Assembly (NCBI GenBank): GCA_947627765.1
Contig: CANQXA010000001.1
Location: 59,088-123,087, forward strand
Direction of reading: 5' to 3'
DNA length: 64,000 nucleotides
Source: an uncultured Clostridia bacterium
GTDB lineage: Bacteria > Bacillota > Clostridia > Christensenellales > Borkfalkiaceae
The notes beneath the pieces were generated by a model, which saw only the letters and a list, made by a program, of their open reading frames with translations, made no database searches and was not told the DNA's origin. The position numbers were made by a program, and so were the translations under genes. Position 1 is the stretch's first letter, and each line of letters opens with the position of its first letter. This document shows, in pieces, positions 25,427-33,693 of this stretch.

Positions 25427-27859
25427 ATGGATACGTTTACCAAACAGGAAGCGGAATCGCTGATCGCGGGGAAGCTGACGCGCTATTTCGGCGTCTCCCC
25501 GCAGGAAGCCTCCCGCGAACAAATCTACAAGGCGGTCGTCATGAGCGTCCGCGACATCATGCTGGAAAAGCGCCAGAAATTCCATTTGAAGACGAAGGCG
25601 GCGCGGGCAAAGCGCGTTTACTACCTCTGCATGGAATTTCTGATGGGGCGTTCGCTCAAAAACAGCGTCTACAACCTCGGGATCGGGGACGCGCTTACCG
25701 AGGCGCTGAAAGGGTATAAGCTGACCCTCGAGGACCTCTATGAAGAGGAGCCGGACGCAGGGCTCGGCAACGGGGGGCTCGGCAGGCTCGCCGCTTGCTT
25801 CCTCGACGGGCTCGCCACCCAAAATTATCCCGCGATGGGCTTCTCCATTTGCTATCAGTACGGTCTCTTTAAGCAGAAGATCGTGGACGGATGGCAGATC
25901 GAGCTCCCCGACGTATGGTTGCCCGGCGGAGAGGCTTGGCTGACCCAGCGCACCGATAAGACGTTTATCGTCCGTTTCGACGGCGAACTCGAAGAGAAAT
26001 GGACCGATCATGGCATGGAGACGGTCTACCACAACGCCAAAGAAGTGGAAGCGGTCGCCTACGATATGATGGTCTCGGGCGCGGGATCGGAAGCGGTCAG
26101 CGTGCTCAGGCTGTGGCGGTCCCGCGCCGTGCAGACCTTCGATATGCAGGCGTTTTCGCAGGGCAATTACGAAGCGGTCATGCGCGACGACAGCGACGCA
26201 CAGCTCATCTCTAAGGTCTTGTATCCCTCCGATAACCATTACGAGGGGAAGTCGCTCCGCCTGAAACAGCAATACTTTTTGGTCTCCGCGTCACTGCAAT
26301 GTATTGTGTCCGACCATAAGCGCCGCTACGGTTCCCTTGCCCTGCTTCCGCAGATGGCGGCGATCCACATCAACGATACCCATCCCGCCCTCGCCATTCC
26401 TGAGCTGATGCGCATTTTAGTGGACGAGAACTATTTCTCGTGGGAGGCGGCGTGGAATATCACGACTTCCACTTGCGCCTACACCAACCATACCGTGCTC
26501 GCCGAGGCGCTCGAAACGTGGGCGGAGGACCTCGTCGCCCGCAGACTGCCCCGTATCTACGGGATCCTTAAAGAGATCAACCGCCGCTTCTGCGAAGATC
26601 TTTGGAACCGTTTCCCCGGAGATTGGAACAAGATCTCGCGGATGTCCGTTCTTTCCCACAACACGGTGCGCATGGCGAATCTCTGCGTGTTGGGCTCGGC
26701 TACCGTCAACGGCGTCTCCGAGCTTCACAGCCGCATCATCAAGGAGAGCATTTTCCGCGATTTTTACGACTATACGCCCGAGAAATTCACCAATGTGACG
26801 AACGGGATCGCGCACAGGCGTTGGCTCAACCAATCCAATCCCGAGCTTTGCGCTCTTCTCGACGACTGCATCGGCGAGGGGTATGCCAAAGACGCCTCCA
26901 AGCTGGAGCAATTTAAGAAATTCGAAAACGACGACGGCGTTTTACAGCGGCTCGACGAGATCAAGCGGATCAAGAAAGAGCAGTTTGCCGCCTATGCCAA
27001 GAAGTCGCAGGGCATCGTAATCGATCCGTCCACCGTGTTCGACGTACAGGCAAAGCGGATGCACGAATACAAGCGCCAACTGCTCAACGTCCTGCACATC
27101 ATCGGGGAGTACAACGCACTGCGCGATAACCCCGGGCTCGACGTTCTGCCCAAGACGTACATCTTCGGCGCGAAAGCCGCCGCTGGGTACGAGATGGCGA
27201 AGCAGATCATGAAGCTGATCTGTTATCTCTCCGAAGACATCAAGAAAAATCCGCAGATCCGCGAAAAGCTCAACGTCGTCTACATGGAGAACTACAACGT
27301 CACGATGTCCGAGAAGCTCATGCCCGCCTCCGAGATCTCCGAGCAGATCTCCCTTGCGGGGAAGGAAGCGAGCGGTACGGGCAACATGAAGTTTATGATC
27401 AACGGTGCTCTGACCATCGGCACGCTCGACGGCGCCAACGTCGAAATGGCGGAGAAGGTGGGGGACGAGAACATCTTCATCTTCGGGCTCAAGGCGGACG
27501 AGGTCAAAGAGATCTGGAACCGCGGCTATAATTCCAGCGAATACTACAATCAAGACGCGGAGTTGCGCAGGATCGTCGAATCCCTCATCGTAGGGTTCAA
27601 CGACTGTTCCTTCGCCGAGATCGCAAATTACCTTCTGCGCAACGGCCGCATCGCCGATCCCTATATGTGCCTTGCCGATTACGAATCGTATGTGCAAACG
27701 CAGGCGCGGATGAGCGCGCTCTATCGCAACGATAAGCGCAGTTGGAACCGGAAATCCCTCCACAACATCGCTTCGGCGGGATATTTCTCGGCAGACAGGA
27801 GTATCCGCGACTATGCGGAGCGCATTTGGCACCTCAAACCTCTCGGGGACAAGAAATGA
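25427..27859 (+). CDS. glgP: Glycogen phosphorylase
   Basis: 810 residues, full length for a GT35 phosphorylase. The pyridoxal-phosphate Lys is in EASGTGNMKF (about residue 655), with ARAKRVYYLCMEFLMGR and GLGNGGLGRLAACFLDGLAT in the N-terminal half. It releases glucose-1-phosphate from glycogen chain ends. It is placed with the synthesis genes, so the operon carries both storage and mobilisation. Its stop overlaps the next gene's start in an ATGA, indicating translational coupling. Confidence 0.97.
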   Translation: MDTFTKQEAESLIAGKLTRYFGVSPQEASREQIYKAVVMSVRDIMLEKRQKFHLKTKAARAKRVYYLCMEFLMGRSLKNSVYNLGIGDALTEALKGYKLTLEDLYEEEPDAGLGNGGLGRLAACFLDGLATQNYPAMGFSICYQYGLFKQKIVDGWQIELPDVWLPGGEAWLTQRTDKTFIVRFDGELEEKWTDHGMETVYHNAKEVEAVAYDMMVSGAGSEAVSVLRLWRSRAVQTFDMQAFSQGNYEAVMRDDSDAQLISKVLYPSDNHYEGKSLRLKQQYFLVSASLQCIVSDHKRRYGSLALLPQMAAIHINDTHPALAIPELMRILVDENYFSWEAAWNITTSTCAYTNHTVLAEALETWAEDLVARRLPRIYGILKEINRRFCEDLWNRFPGDWNKISRMSVLSHNTVRMANLCVLGSATVNGVSELHSRIIKESIFRDFYDYTPEKFTNVTNGIAHRRWLNQSNPELCALLDDCIGEGYAKDASKLEQFKKFENDDGVLQRLDEIKRIKKEQFAAYAKKSQGIVIDPSTVFDVQAKRMHEYKRQLLNVLHIIGEYNALRDNPGLDVLPKTYIFGAKAAAGYEMAKQIMKLICYLSEDIKKNPQIREKLNVVYMENYNVTMSEKLMPASEISEQISLAGKEASGTGNMKFMINGALTIGTLDGANVEMAEKVGDENIFIFGLKADEVKEIWNRGYNSSEYYNQDAELRRIVESLIVGFNDCSFAEIANYLLRNGRIADPYMCLADYESYVQTQARMSALYRNDKRSWNRKSLHNIASAGYFSADRSIRDYAERIWHLKPLGDKK

Positions 27860-29679
27860 TCCGTTACGATCCGCTGGACCGCTCTTGCAAATCCCGTTTG
27901 GGAGCAGTTGCGAGCGGGTGCGAAGTACTATTTCAGACATACTATGTGGACGGCGGAGAAGGTACCTTCTCCGCCGGCTCCTGCACTCTGCATTTTTACC
28001 GCGACGACGGCGCCGTCTTGTCTTTCCCGATGGAAAAAACGGAGCAAGGCTTCCGCGTTACGGTCAAATTCCACCGCGTGGGGCTATGGTTTTACTATTT
28101 TTCTTATGGGGACAAGTATCTCGGTTGCGGGAAACTCAGAAGAGGCGAGCTTTGCGACGGTCAGCCGCAGAGCTGGCAGCTCACCGTCTACCGAGCGGAC
28201 TATCATACGCCCGATTGGTTGAAAGGGGGCGTGATGTATCAGATCTTTCCCGACCGCTTCTGCCGCGAGGGGACCCTTCAGCCTCCGCCCCATAAGATCT
28301 TGCGGAACGATTGGGGGGGACAGCCGAGCTTCCGTCCCAACGAATTCGGCAAAGTCCTCAACAACGACTTTTTCGGAGGGAATTTGGCGGGGATCCGCAA
28401 AAAGCTCGATTATCTCGCGGGGTTGCACGTCACCGCGCTCTATCTCAATCCGATCTTCGAAGCGTATTCCAACCACCGCTACGACACGGGCGATTATTTG
28501 CGCATCGACGGGCTTTTGGGCGATGAAAAGGAATTTACCGCGCTGACGGACGAAGCCAAGGCTAAGGGGATCTCCGTGATCTTAGACGGCGTATTCAACC
28601 ATACGGGGGAAGACAGCCGCTACTTCAACCGCTACGGGCGATACGATTCCGTCGGCGCCTTCCAATCCAAGAGTTCGCCCTATGCGGATTGGTATTGTTT
28701 CCGCCAATTTCCCGATATTTACGACAGTTGGTGGGGGATCGAGACCCTTCCCGCCGTCAACGAAGCGTCCGTCTCGTACGGCGAATTTATTTGCGGGGAG
28801 CAGGGGGTCGTCCGTACATGGTTACGCCGCGGCGCCGCGGGGTACCGTCTCGACGTCGCCGACGAACTTCCCGACTTTTTCCTGAAAAAGCTGAGGAAAA
28901 GCGTCAAGGAAGAGGATCCCGACGCGGTCATGATCGGCGAAGTTTGGGAGGACGCTTCCAACAAGATCGCATACGGCGTCCGCCGCCAATATCTTCAGGG
29001 GGAAGAGTTAGACAGCGTGATGAATTATCCGCTCAAGGACGCCATCCTGAATTTCGTCCTCTCGGGAAGCCCTTCGATGCTTCGGGAGACGATCGCGATG
29101 CTTCGCGACCACTATCCCAAGGAGACTCTCGACTGCCTCATGAACATCCTCGGAACGCACGATACTCCCCGCGTTCTCACGGTGATGGGGGGGAAGCAGT
29201 GCGCGGATAAGGAGGAGATGTCGCATACCGTCCTTTCCCCCGAAGAAAAGGAGGCGGCAAAGGAGCGCGTCCGTATGGCGGCGCTTTTGCAGTTCACCCT
29301 GTTCGGCGTTCCGTGCGTCTATTACGGCGACGAAGCGGGCATGGAGGGATATGCCGATCCGTTTTGCCGCGGTTGCTATCCGTGGGGAGAGGAAGACGGG
29401 CAGTTGGTCGATTTTTACAGGAGATTGGGGGAGATCCGCACCGTCATCGCTCCCGACGTCTTCCGCGACGGCGACTATCGTGAACTCTATGCCGACGGCG
29501 GAATGCTCGTATTCGAACGGAGAAAGGGGAGCCGCGCCGTAGTGGTTTACGTCAACCGCTCCACGGTGGTCTACTCCCTGCATTTTTGCGGAACTTACAC
29601 CGAGCTTTTGTCCCGTTCCGAAAAGACGGACGGCATGAACATCGGCGCAGGCGAATACGGGATCTTGATCAAGGCTTAA
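27856..29679 (+). CDS. GH13 alpha-glycosidase (neopullulanase-like)
   Basis: 607 residues from the ATG at 27856 (4-base overlap with glgP). An N-terminal beta domain (about 1-115) precedes the barrel starting KGGVMYQIFPDRFCREG. Catalytic residues are in GYRLDVADELP (Asp), MIGEVWED (Glu) and LGTHDTPR (Asp). The order of domains fits GH13 cyclomaltodextrinase/neopullulanase. There is no signal peptide, so it acts in the cytosol, probably on limit dextrins left by GlgP. The N-terminal codons contain a copy of dispersed repeat A. Confidence 0.93.
   Translation: MIRYDPLDRSCKSRLGAVASGCEVLFQTYYVDGGEGTFSAGSCTLHFYRDDGAVLSFPMEKTEQGFRVTVKFHRVGLWFYYFSYGDKYLGCGKLRRGELCDGQPQSWQLTVYRADYHTPDWLKGGVMYQIFPDRFCREGTLQPPPHKILRNDWGGQPSFRPNEFGKVLNNDFFGGNLAGIRKKLDYLAGLHVTALYLNPIFEAYSNHRYDTGDYLRIDGLLGDEKEFTALTDEAKAKGISVILDGVFNHTGEDSRYFNRYGRYDSVGAFQSKSSPYADWYCFRQFPDIYDSWWGIETLPAVNEASVSYGEFICGEQGVVRTWLRRGAAGYRLDVADELPDFFLKKLRKSVKEEDPDAVMIGEVWEDASNKIAYGVRRQYLQGEELDSVMNYPLKDAILNFVLSGSPSMLRETIAMLRDHYPKETLDCLMNILGTHDTPRVLTVMGGKQCADKEEMSHTVLSPEEKEAAKERVRMAALLQFTLFGVPCVYYGDEAGMEGYADPFCRGCYPWGEEDGQLVDFYRRLGEIRTVIAPDVFRDGDYRELYADGGMLVFERRKGSRAVVVYVNRSTVVYSLHFCGTYTELLSRSEKTDGMNIGAGEYGILIKA
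27919..27944. repeat. Repeat family A copy 3 (inside GH13 gene)
   Basis: Flank TGCGAAGTACTATTTCAGA followed by CATACTA. It is read in the same frame as in murC (CEVLFQ versus CEVLCQ). Confidence 0.55.
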
Positions 29680-29695
29680 AAGGTTTGTATGATAG

Positions 29696-29745
29696 ACGGG
29701 CGCGCCCGACCGCTTTTGCGGTCGGGCGCGCCCGTATCGTTTTAT
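29696..29745. terminator. Very long bidirectional terminator hairpin
   Basis: 18-bp perfect stem (29696-29713 with 29718-29735) around TTTT. It lies between the converging GH13 and hflX genes, with an interrupted T-run on the plus side. Confidence 0.8.
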
Positions 29746-29764
29746 TTTCGGTCCGCTTCCCGCT

Positions 29765-30970
29765 TCATTGCGGCGGGAGAAAGCGCCGTATGCGGTCGGC
29801 ATAGATCGTCGGAACGATGGCGCGGATCTGTGCGCCGTCGTCGGTGTAGACCGTTTCCCGTTCGAAGAGCAGGGGACGGAGCGGGGCATAATCCGCCATT
29901 TCGCGGTAGGGGACAAAGAGGGAGACGGGGATCAATTCTTCGGAAAACGCCGAGAAGATGCGCTTTTTGAGCTCCTCAAGCCCATCGCCTCTCTTCGCCG
30001 AGATCTCCACGCAGTCTTTGGGGAGCCGCCCGTCGGACAATAGGTCGCACTTGTTCATCACGACGAGATAGGGGGAAGAAAATCCGAGCTCTTGAAGGGT
30101 ATCGAGGGTGACCTTCCGTTGCAGTTCCCATTCCGCAGACGCGTCGCAGACGATCAGGGCGAGGTCGCAGGACAATGCGCTTTCAAGGGTAGACTTAAAT
30201 GCCTCGATGAGGCTCGTGGGCAGATCTTGGAGGAAGCCGACCGTATCCACGAGCAGAAAGGGGACCCCTTCGATTTCAAAGGTGCGCGCGGTGGGATCGA
30301 GGGTGGCGAATAGGGCGTCCTTCACGAAGACGTCCGCGCCCGTCAATGCGTTGAGGAGGGTGGATTTCCCCGTATTGGTGTAACCGACGAGGGCGACGGT
30401 CCGCACGCCCTCTTTTTTTCTGCGCTGTCCGAGCAGGGTGCGCCGTTTGGCAGTCTCACGGAGTTTCAGCTCCAAGGAGCGGATGCGCGCGCGGATGTGC
30501 CTTCTGTCCGATTCGAGCTTGCTTTCGCCGGGGCCTCTCGTCCCGATGCCGCCGCCGAGACGGGAGAGCGCCGAGCCCTTGCCGCGCAGACGGGGATAGA
30601 GATATTTGTATTGGGCGAGCTCCACTTGCAGTTTTCCCTCACTGCTGGCGGCGCGCAGTGCAAAGATGTCGAGGATCAAAGTCGTACGGTCGATGACCTT
30701 TCTGTCTCCCAACGCCTTGGATATATTCAGCGTTTGGGAAGGGGAGAGGTCCCCGTTGAAGAGGATCGTCTCGCCTTCTTCGAGCATTCCCGCGATCTCG
30801 GCGAGCTTGCCTTCCCCGATAAAAGTCGCGGGATGGATCTCGCGGATCGTCTGAAAGGAGGAACCCGCATAGCTCGCGCCCGCGCTCTCGATGAGGGAGA
30901 CCGCTTCCTCGTGAAGAACTTGCGCCTTATCGGACATAACGGGCTGGATGATGAAGACGCGTTCGGTCAT
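29765..30970 (-). CDS. hflX: GTPase HflX
   Basis: 401 residues. The glycine-rich HflX domain (about 85-190, with GIGTRGPGESKLESDRR) precedes the GTPase: P-loop VALVGYTNTGKSTL, switch II DTVGFLQDLP, and NKCD. HflX binds ribosomes and splits or rescues stalled 70S. Its ATG overlaps the stop of the recombinase gene in a 4-base ATGA, so HTH-recombinase-hflX form one translationally coupled operon on the minus strand. Confidence 0.95.
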   Translation of the reverse strand: MTERVFIIQPVMSDKAQVLHEEAVSLIESAGASYAGSSFQTIREIHPATFIGEGKLAEIAGMLEEGETILFNGDLSPSQTLNISKALGDRKVIDRTTLILDIFALRAASSEGKLQVELAQYKYLYPRLRGKGSALSRLGGGIGTRGPGESKLESDRRHIRARIRSLELKLRETAKRRTLLGQRRKKEGVRTVALVGYTNTGKSTLLNALTGADVFVKDALFATLDPTARTFEIEGVPFLLVDTVGFLQDLPTSLIEAFKSTLESALSCDLALIVCDASAEWELQRKVTLDTLQELGFSSPYLVVMNKCDLLSDGRLPKDCVEISAKRGDGLEELKKRIFSAFSEELIPVSLFVPYREMADYAPLRPLLFERETVYTDDGAQIRAIVPTIYADRIRRFLPPQ

Positions 30971-32022
30971 TCTTCGTCCTCCGGTTTATGGAGGCGGACT
31001 TTCCCCGCGACGGAGCGGCGGTGATCTTCGGTGATGGCGGCATAGTGCTTGCGCGTCGTGTTGACGTCCTTATGGCCGAGAACGTCGGCGACGATATAGA
31101 TGTCGCCCGTCTCCCTGTAAAGCGCCGTACCGTATGTGGAGCGCAGTTTGTGGGGGGTGATCTTTTTGAGAGGGGAGGCGATCCCCGCGTATTTTTTGAC
31201 GAGATTCTCTACCGCCCGCACGGTGATACGTTTATACTGCATGGAGAGGAAGAGGGGAGCGTTCTTTTCCTTGGGCGCGCGGGGATCTTGTTCCTTTTGC
31301 GCGAGATAGGCGAGGAGAGCGTCCGCGACCTCTTCCGAGAAAAACAGGATCGCCTGATTCCCGCCCTTTCTCGTTACGACGAAAGAATTGTTGGAGAAAT
31401 CCAAACTTTCATTGTCCAAACCGACCAATTCGGAGATACGGATCCCCGTGCCGAGGAAGAGGGTAAGGATTGCAAGGTCTCTGATCTTGGTCTTTTCATG
31501 ATAACCTTCCATGTGCGGAGAGAGACCCCGCCCGAGTTCGGCGGTATCGAGGAGCTCTCCCACTTCGTCGCTTTCGAGGCGGATGATCTCCTTTTCGTGC
31601 AGTTTGGGCGTGGCGACTTTGGCGGTATTGTTGACGGAGATCAGCCCCTTATTGAAGTAATATTTGAACATGGAGCGCACGGTGGAGAGCTTTCTCGCCT
31701 TGGCGCGCTCGTCGCAGGAAAGCCGCTTGCCGTCGTAGCGGTAGTTGGAGAGATAGGAGAGGAAGATCTCGATGTCGGTGTCGGTGACCTGTTCGATGTC
31801 CTCGAGCGTGATCTCACGCGGGTCCTTCCCGCGGAACTTCCGTTCGGAGAGGAAGTGGAAGAAGATCCTGAGATCGTAGCAATAATTGAGACGGGTGAGC
31901 GTGCTCGTGCGCTGTTCCACGCCGCGGAAAAAATCTTCGACGAAGGGGGGGAGGGTCGTGAGAAGTTCGTCGATGCGGTCGAGATTTTTAAGATTGCGCT
32001 CCTGATAATAATCGCTTTTCAT
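30967..32022 (-). CDS. Tyrosine recombinase (Xer/integrase family)
   Basis: 351 residues. An N-terminal SAM-like core-binding domain (about 25-125) is followed by the catalytic domain. Visible catalytic residues are Arg in GTGIRISELVGL, His and Arg in ITPHKLRSTYGTALYRE, His in VADVLGHKDVNTT and Tyr in RKHYA. It could be the chromosome-dimer resolvase or a dedicated recombinase. It is coupled by 4-base overlaps to the HTH gene before it and hflX after it. Two family B hairpins and a double repeat A lie within 700 bp upstream. Nothing marks it as part of a prophage. Confidence 0.92.
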   Translation of the reverse strand: MKSDYYQERNLKNLDRIDELLTTLPPFVEDFFRGVEQRTSTLTRLNYCYDLRIFFHFLSERKFRGKDPREITLEDIEQVTDTDIEIFLSYLSNYRYDGKRLSCDERAKARKLSTVRSMFKYYFNKGLISVNNTAKVATPKLHEKEIIRLESDEVGELLDTAELGRGLSPHMEGYHEKTKIRDLAILTLFLGTGIRISELVGLDNESLDFSNNSFVVTRKGGNQAILFFSEEVADALLAYLAQKEQDPRAPKEKNAPLFLSMQYKRITVRAVENLVKKYAGIASPLKKITPHKLRSTYGTALYRETGDIYIVADVLGHKDVNTTRKHYAAITEDHRRSVAGKVRLHKPEDEE

Positions 32023-32300
32023 TCCGCCTCCTCGAATTTGCCCCTGCGGTTATGGGCGGGGAATTCGTTCGCCTCGGGAGTGGTCTCCTCGCCGATGGCG
32101 ATGTTGAGAAGTTCGTCCGCGCTGATCCTGTAATAGGCGCAGAGGAGACGGATCTCCGAGGCCTTGGGCTCGGACTGCCCGAGCTCCCAACGGGCAAGGG
32201 AAGACTGGCTGATGCCCGTCTCCTTCGAAAGGGTCATCTGCGAGATGCAGCCGTTTTTGACCCTGAGCTCATGCAGTTTTCTCGCGAGCGAATATTTCAT
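32019..32300 (-). CDS. XRE/Cro-type HTH regulator
   Basis: 93 residues. The Cro/C1 helix-turn-helix spans about residues 5-65 (LHELRVKNGCISQMTLSKETGISQ, with SSLARWELGQSEPK as recognition helix). A short charged tail of about 25 residues follows. AAGGAG lies 5 bases before the ATG. It probably represses its own operon: an inverted repeat overlaps the likely -35 about 135 bp upstream. It is coupled to the recombinase by a 4-base overlap. Confidence 0.9.
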   Translation of the reverse strand: MKYSLARKLHELRVKNGCISQMTLSKETGISQSSLARWELGQSEPKASEIRLLCAYYRISADELLNIAIGEETTPEANEFPAHNRRGKFEEAE

Positions 32301-32330
32301 GCAAACTCCTTGCGCGGCGAAAGTGATTCG

Positions 32331-32350
32331 ACAACCCGAAAATGGGTTGT
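32331..32350. repeat. Hairpin family B copy 3
   Basis: ACAACCC, loop GAAAAT, GGGTTGT, in the leader of the HTH operon. Confidence 0.65.
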
Positions 32351-32352
32351 AA

Positions 32353-32462
32353 TCTTCGGGGTCGGCGCTCCCTTATCGGGGAAGGGGGCCGCCGAAGCGG
32401 GCTCAAATCAGACGATAAATCGATCTTAAACTATTCGCAAAAGACTAATTTTACGAATAGTT
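32353..32462 (-). promoter_or_regulatory. Structured leader, promoter and operator of the HTH-recombinase-hflX operon
   Basis: Minus-strand -35 TTGCGA (32440-32435), 17-bp spacer, -10 TATCGT (32417-32412). A 9-bp inverted repeat AACTATTCG / CGAATAGTT (32429-32437, 32454-32462) covers the -35. The leader at 32353-32395 folds into a long imperfect hairpin (CTTCGG...CCGAAG outer arms). This accounts for half of the 412-bp gene-free stretch 32301-32712; the rest holds hairpin B4 and the double repeat A. Confidence 0.5.
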
Positions 32463-32593
32463 GTGGGTAAAAATAGGGGAAAAAGGGTGGTCTGACGCCG
32501 AAAATGCGGCTGTTTTCCTTGTCGGCGGCTTTTTCGCGCCCACAAACCTTGTTTGATAAAATCCTTGTCTTGAATATCGGGCTGTGATTCCAC

Positions 32594-32627
32594 GTTCAGG
32601 ACAACCCATTTTTGGGTTGTCCTGAAC
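32594..32627. repeat. Hairpin family B copy 4
   Basis: 14-bp perfect stem GTTCAGGACAACCC / GGGTTGTCCTGAAC with loop ATTTTT (the complement-like version of the GAAAAT loop). It may end the Cys-rich gene's transcript, although no T-run is present. Confidence 0.7.
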
Positions 32628-32679
32628 TGCATAGTTTTATCTGTTACGGCAAACCGCAAGCAATTTTGTCGGACCAAGT

Positions 32680-32715
32680 CCTATGTCAGACATAGGTCCT
32701 ATGCGTGACATACTA
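32680..32715. repeat. Repeat family A copy 4 (double)
   Basis: A perfect palindrome CCTATGTC-A-GACATAGG (32680-32696) is followed by a second variant TATGCGTGACATACTA (32700-32715). The second overlaps the stop codon of the Cys-rich gene. Confidence 0.65.
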
Positions 32716-32886
32716 TTTTTGGTCGGTGATCACCTTGTCGATCTTGATGGTGGCAAAATCTTTGATGTCGAGGCACTTGCCGCAATTCGTGCACGGCTTC
32801 GAGGGATCGAGATCGCACACCATACATTCGAGGCAACCGTCGCACTCCTTGCCCTCGTAGAGGACGCATTCTTTCCCGAGCTCCAT
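32713..32886 (-). CDS. Small cysteine-rich protein, probable metal or Fe-S binder
   Basis: 57 residues from an ATG behind AAGGAGG. Nine cysteines occur in the first 40 residues or so, including a run C-x2-C-x2-C-x2-C (CDGCLECMVC) and CTNCGKC. The spacing suggests binding of zinc or an iron-sulfur cluster; which one is not decidable. It has its own consensus promoter, divergent from lexA across about 140 bp. I do not recognise a named family, but such genes are seen near lexA in Clostridia. Confidence 0.75.
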   Translation of the reverse strand: MELGKECVLYEGKECDGCLECMVCDLDPSKPCTNCGKCLDIKDFATIKIDKVITDQK

Positions 32887-32908
32887 AGCCTGCCTCCTTG
32901 TCTCCTTT

Positions 32909-32937
32909 ATTATAACTGCTTTGCGAAAAAAAAGCAA
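32909..32937 (-). promoter_or_regulatory. Promoter of the Cys-rich gene
   Basis: Minus-strand TTGCTT (32937-32932), 17-bp spacer, TATAAT (32914-32909). Confidence 0.75.
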
Positions 32938-32965
32938 GCGGGTAAAAAATTTTTTACAAAATTAT

Positions 32966-33005
32966 AAAACAAACGTTTGCTAATTTCTTTTTATTGTGTT
33001 ATAAT
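32966..33005 (+). promoter_or_regulatory. lexA promoter with likely LexA (DinR) box
   Basis: TTGCTA (32977-32982), 17-bp spacer, TATAAT (33000-33005). An AAC-AAAC-GTT core (32968-32977) within a near-match to the Gram-positive box CGAACRNRYGTTYC overlaps the -35, implying autorepression. Confidence 0.65.
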
Positions 33006-33026
33006 GAAGAAAACGGAGGTGGAACC

Positions 33027-33635
33027 ATGCTCAATAAAAACAAATTGATGGATGTGCTCGGCTATATCAACCGCTATATCGACGATAACGGGTTTCCGCC
33101 CACCGTACGGGATATGTGCCGCGATCTCGGGATCAAATCCACGGCGACCGCTTACGACTATATCAACCGTCTCAGAGACATGGGGCTTTTGGAGAAGGCG
33201 CAAAATAAGAAGCGCGCCGTCGCCGTCAGAGGGGAGGCGTCCGTCAAGATCCCTCTTCTCGGTACGGTAACCGCAGGCCAGCCCATTCTTGCGGCGGAGA
33301 ACTTCGAGGGCTACTACCCTCTTCCCGCGGCGGAGTTCCGCGGCGAGGACCTCTTTATGTTACGCGTCAGCGGCGAGAGCATGATCGAAGCGGGGATCTT
33401 CGACGGCGACAAGATCATCGTAAGAAAACAGGAGACGGCAAACGACGGGGACATCGTCGTCGCGCTCTTCGATCCCGACGGGATCGGTCAGGGCGCCACG
33501 GTAAAGCGCTTTTTCCGCCGCGGCGACAAAGTCATCTTGCATCCCGAAAACAGCACGATGTCCGATTTTGTGCTGGATGCGGAGAGCGACGCGATGATCA
33601 TCGGCAAAGTCGTCGGCTTAATGCGTACTTTATAA
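33027..33635 (+). CDS. lexA: LexA repressor
   Basis: 202 residues. The N-terminal winged helix (1-65) is followed by the self-cleavage domain: cleavage site A83-G84 (VTAGQP), catalytic Ser118 (GESM) and Lys160 (ATVKRF). It represses SOS genes until RecA filaments trigger self-cleavage. The ATG at 33027 follows CGGAGG. An AT-rich promoter with a plausible LexA box points to autoregulation. No other SOS gene is adjacent; recN, 14 kb away, is not preceded by a box I can see. Confidence 0.96.
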   Translation: MLNKNKLMDVLGYINRYIDDNGFPPTVRDMCRDLGIKSTATAYDYINRLRDMGLLEKAQNKKRAVAVRGEASVKIPLLGTVTAGQPILAAENFEGYYPLPAAEFRGEDLFMLRVSGESMIEAGIFDGDKIIVRKQETANDGDIVVALFDPDGIGQGATVKRFFRRGDKVILHPENSTMSDFVLDAESDAMIIGKVVGLMRTL

Positions 33636-33652
33636 CCGAAAGGGAAACATCG

Positions 33653-33690
33653 GCGCCGCCCGCGGGGATCCGCGGGCGGCGCTATTTTGT
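33653..33690. terminator. Bidirectional hairpin between lexA and rluB
   Basis: 13-bp perfect GC stem (33653-33665 with 33670-33682), loop GGAT, then TATTTTG. Confidence 0.75.
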
Positions 33691-33693
33691 AAA

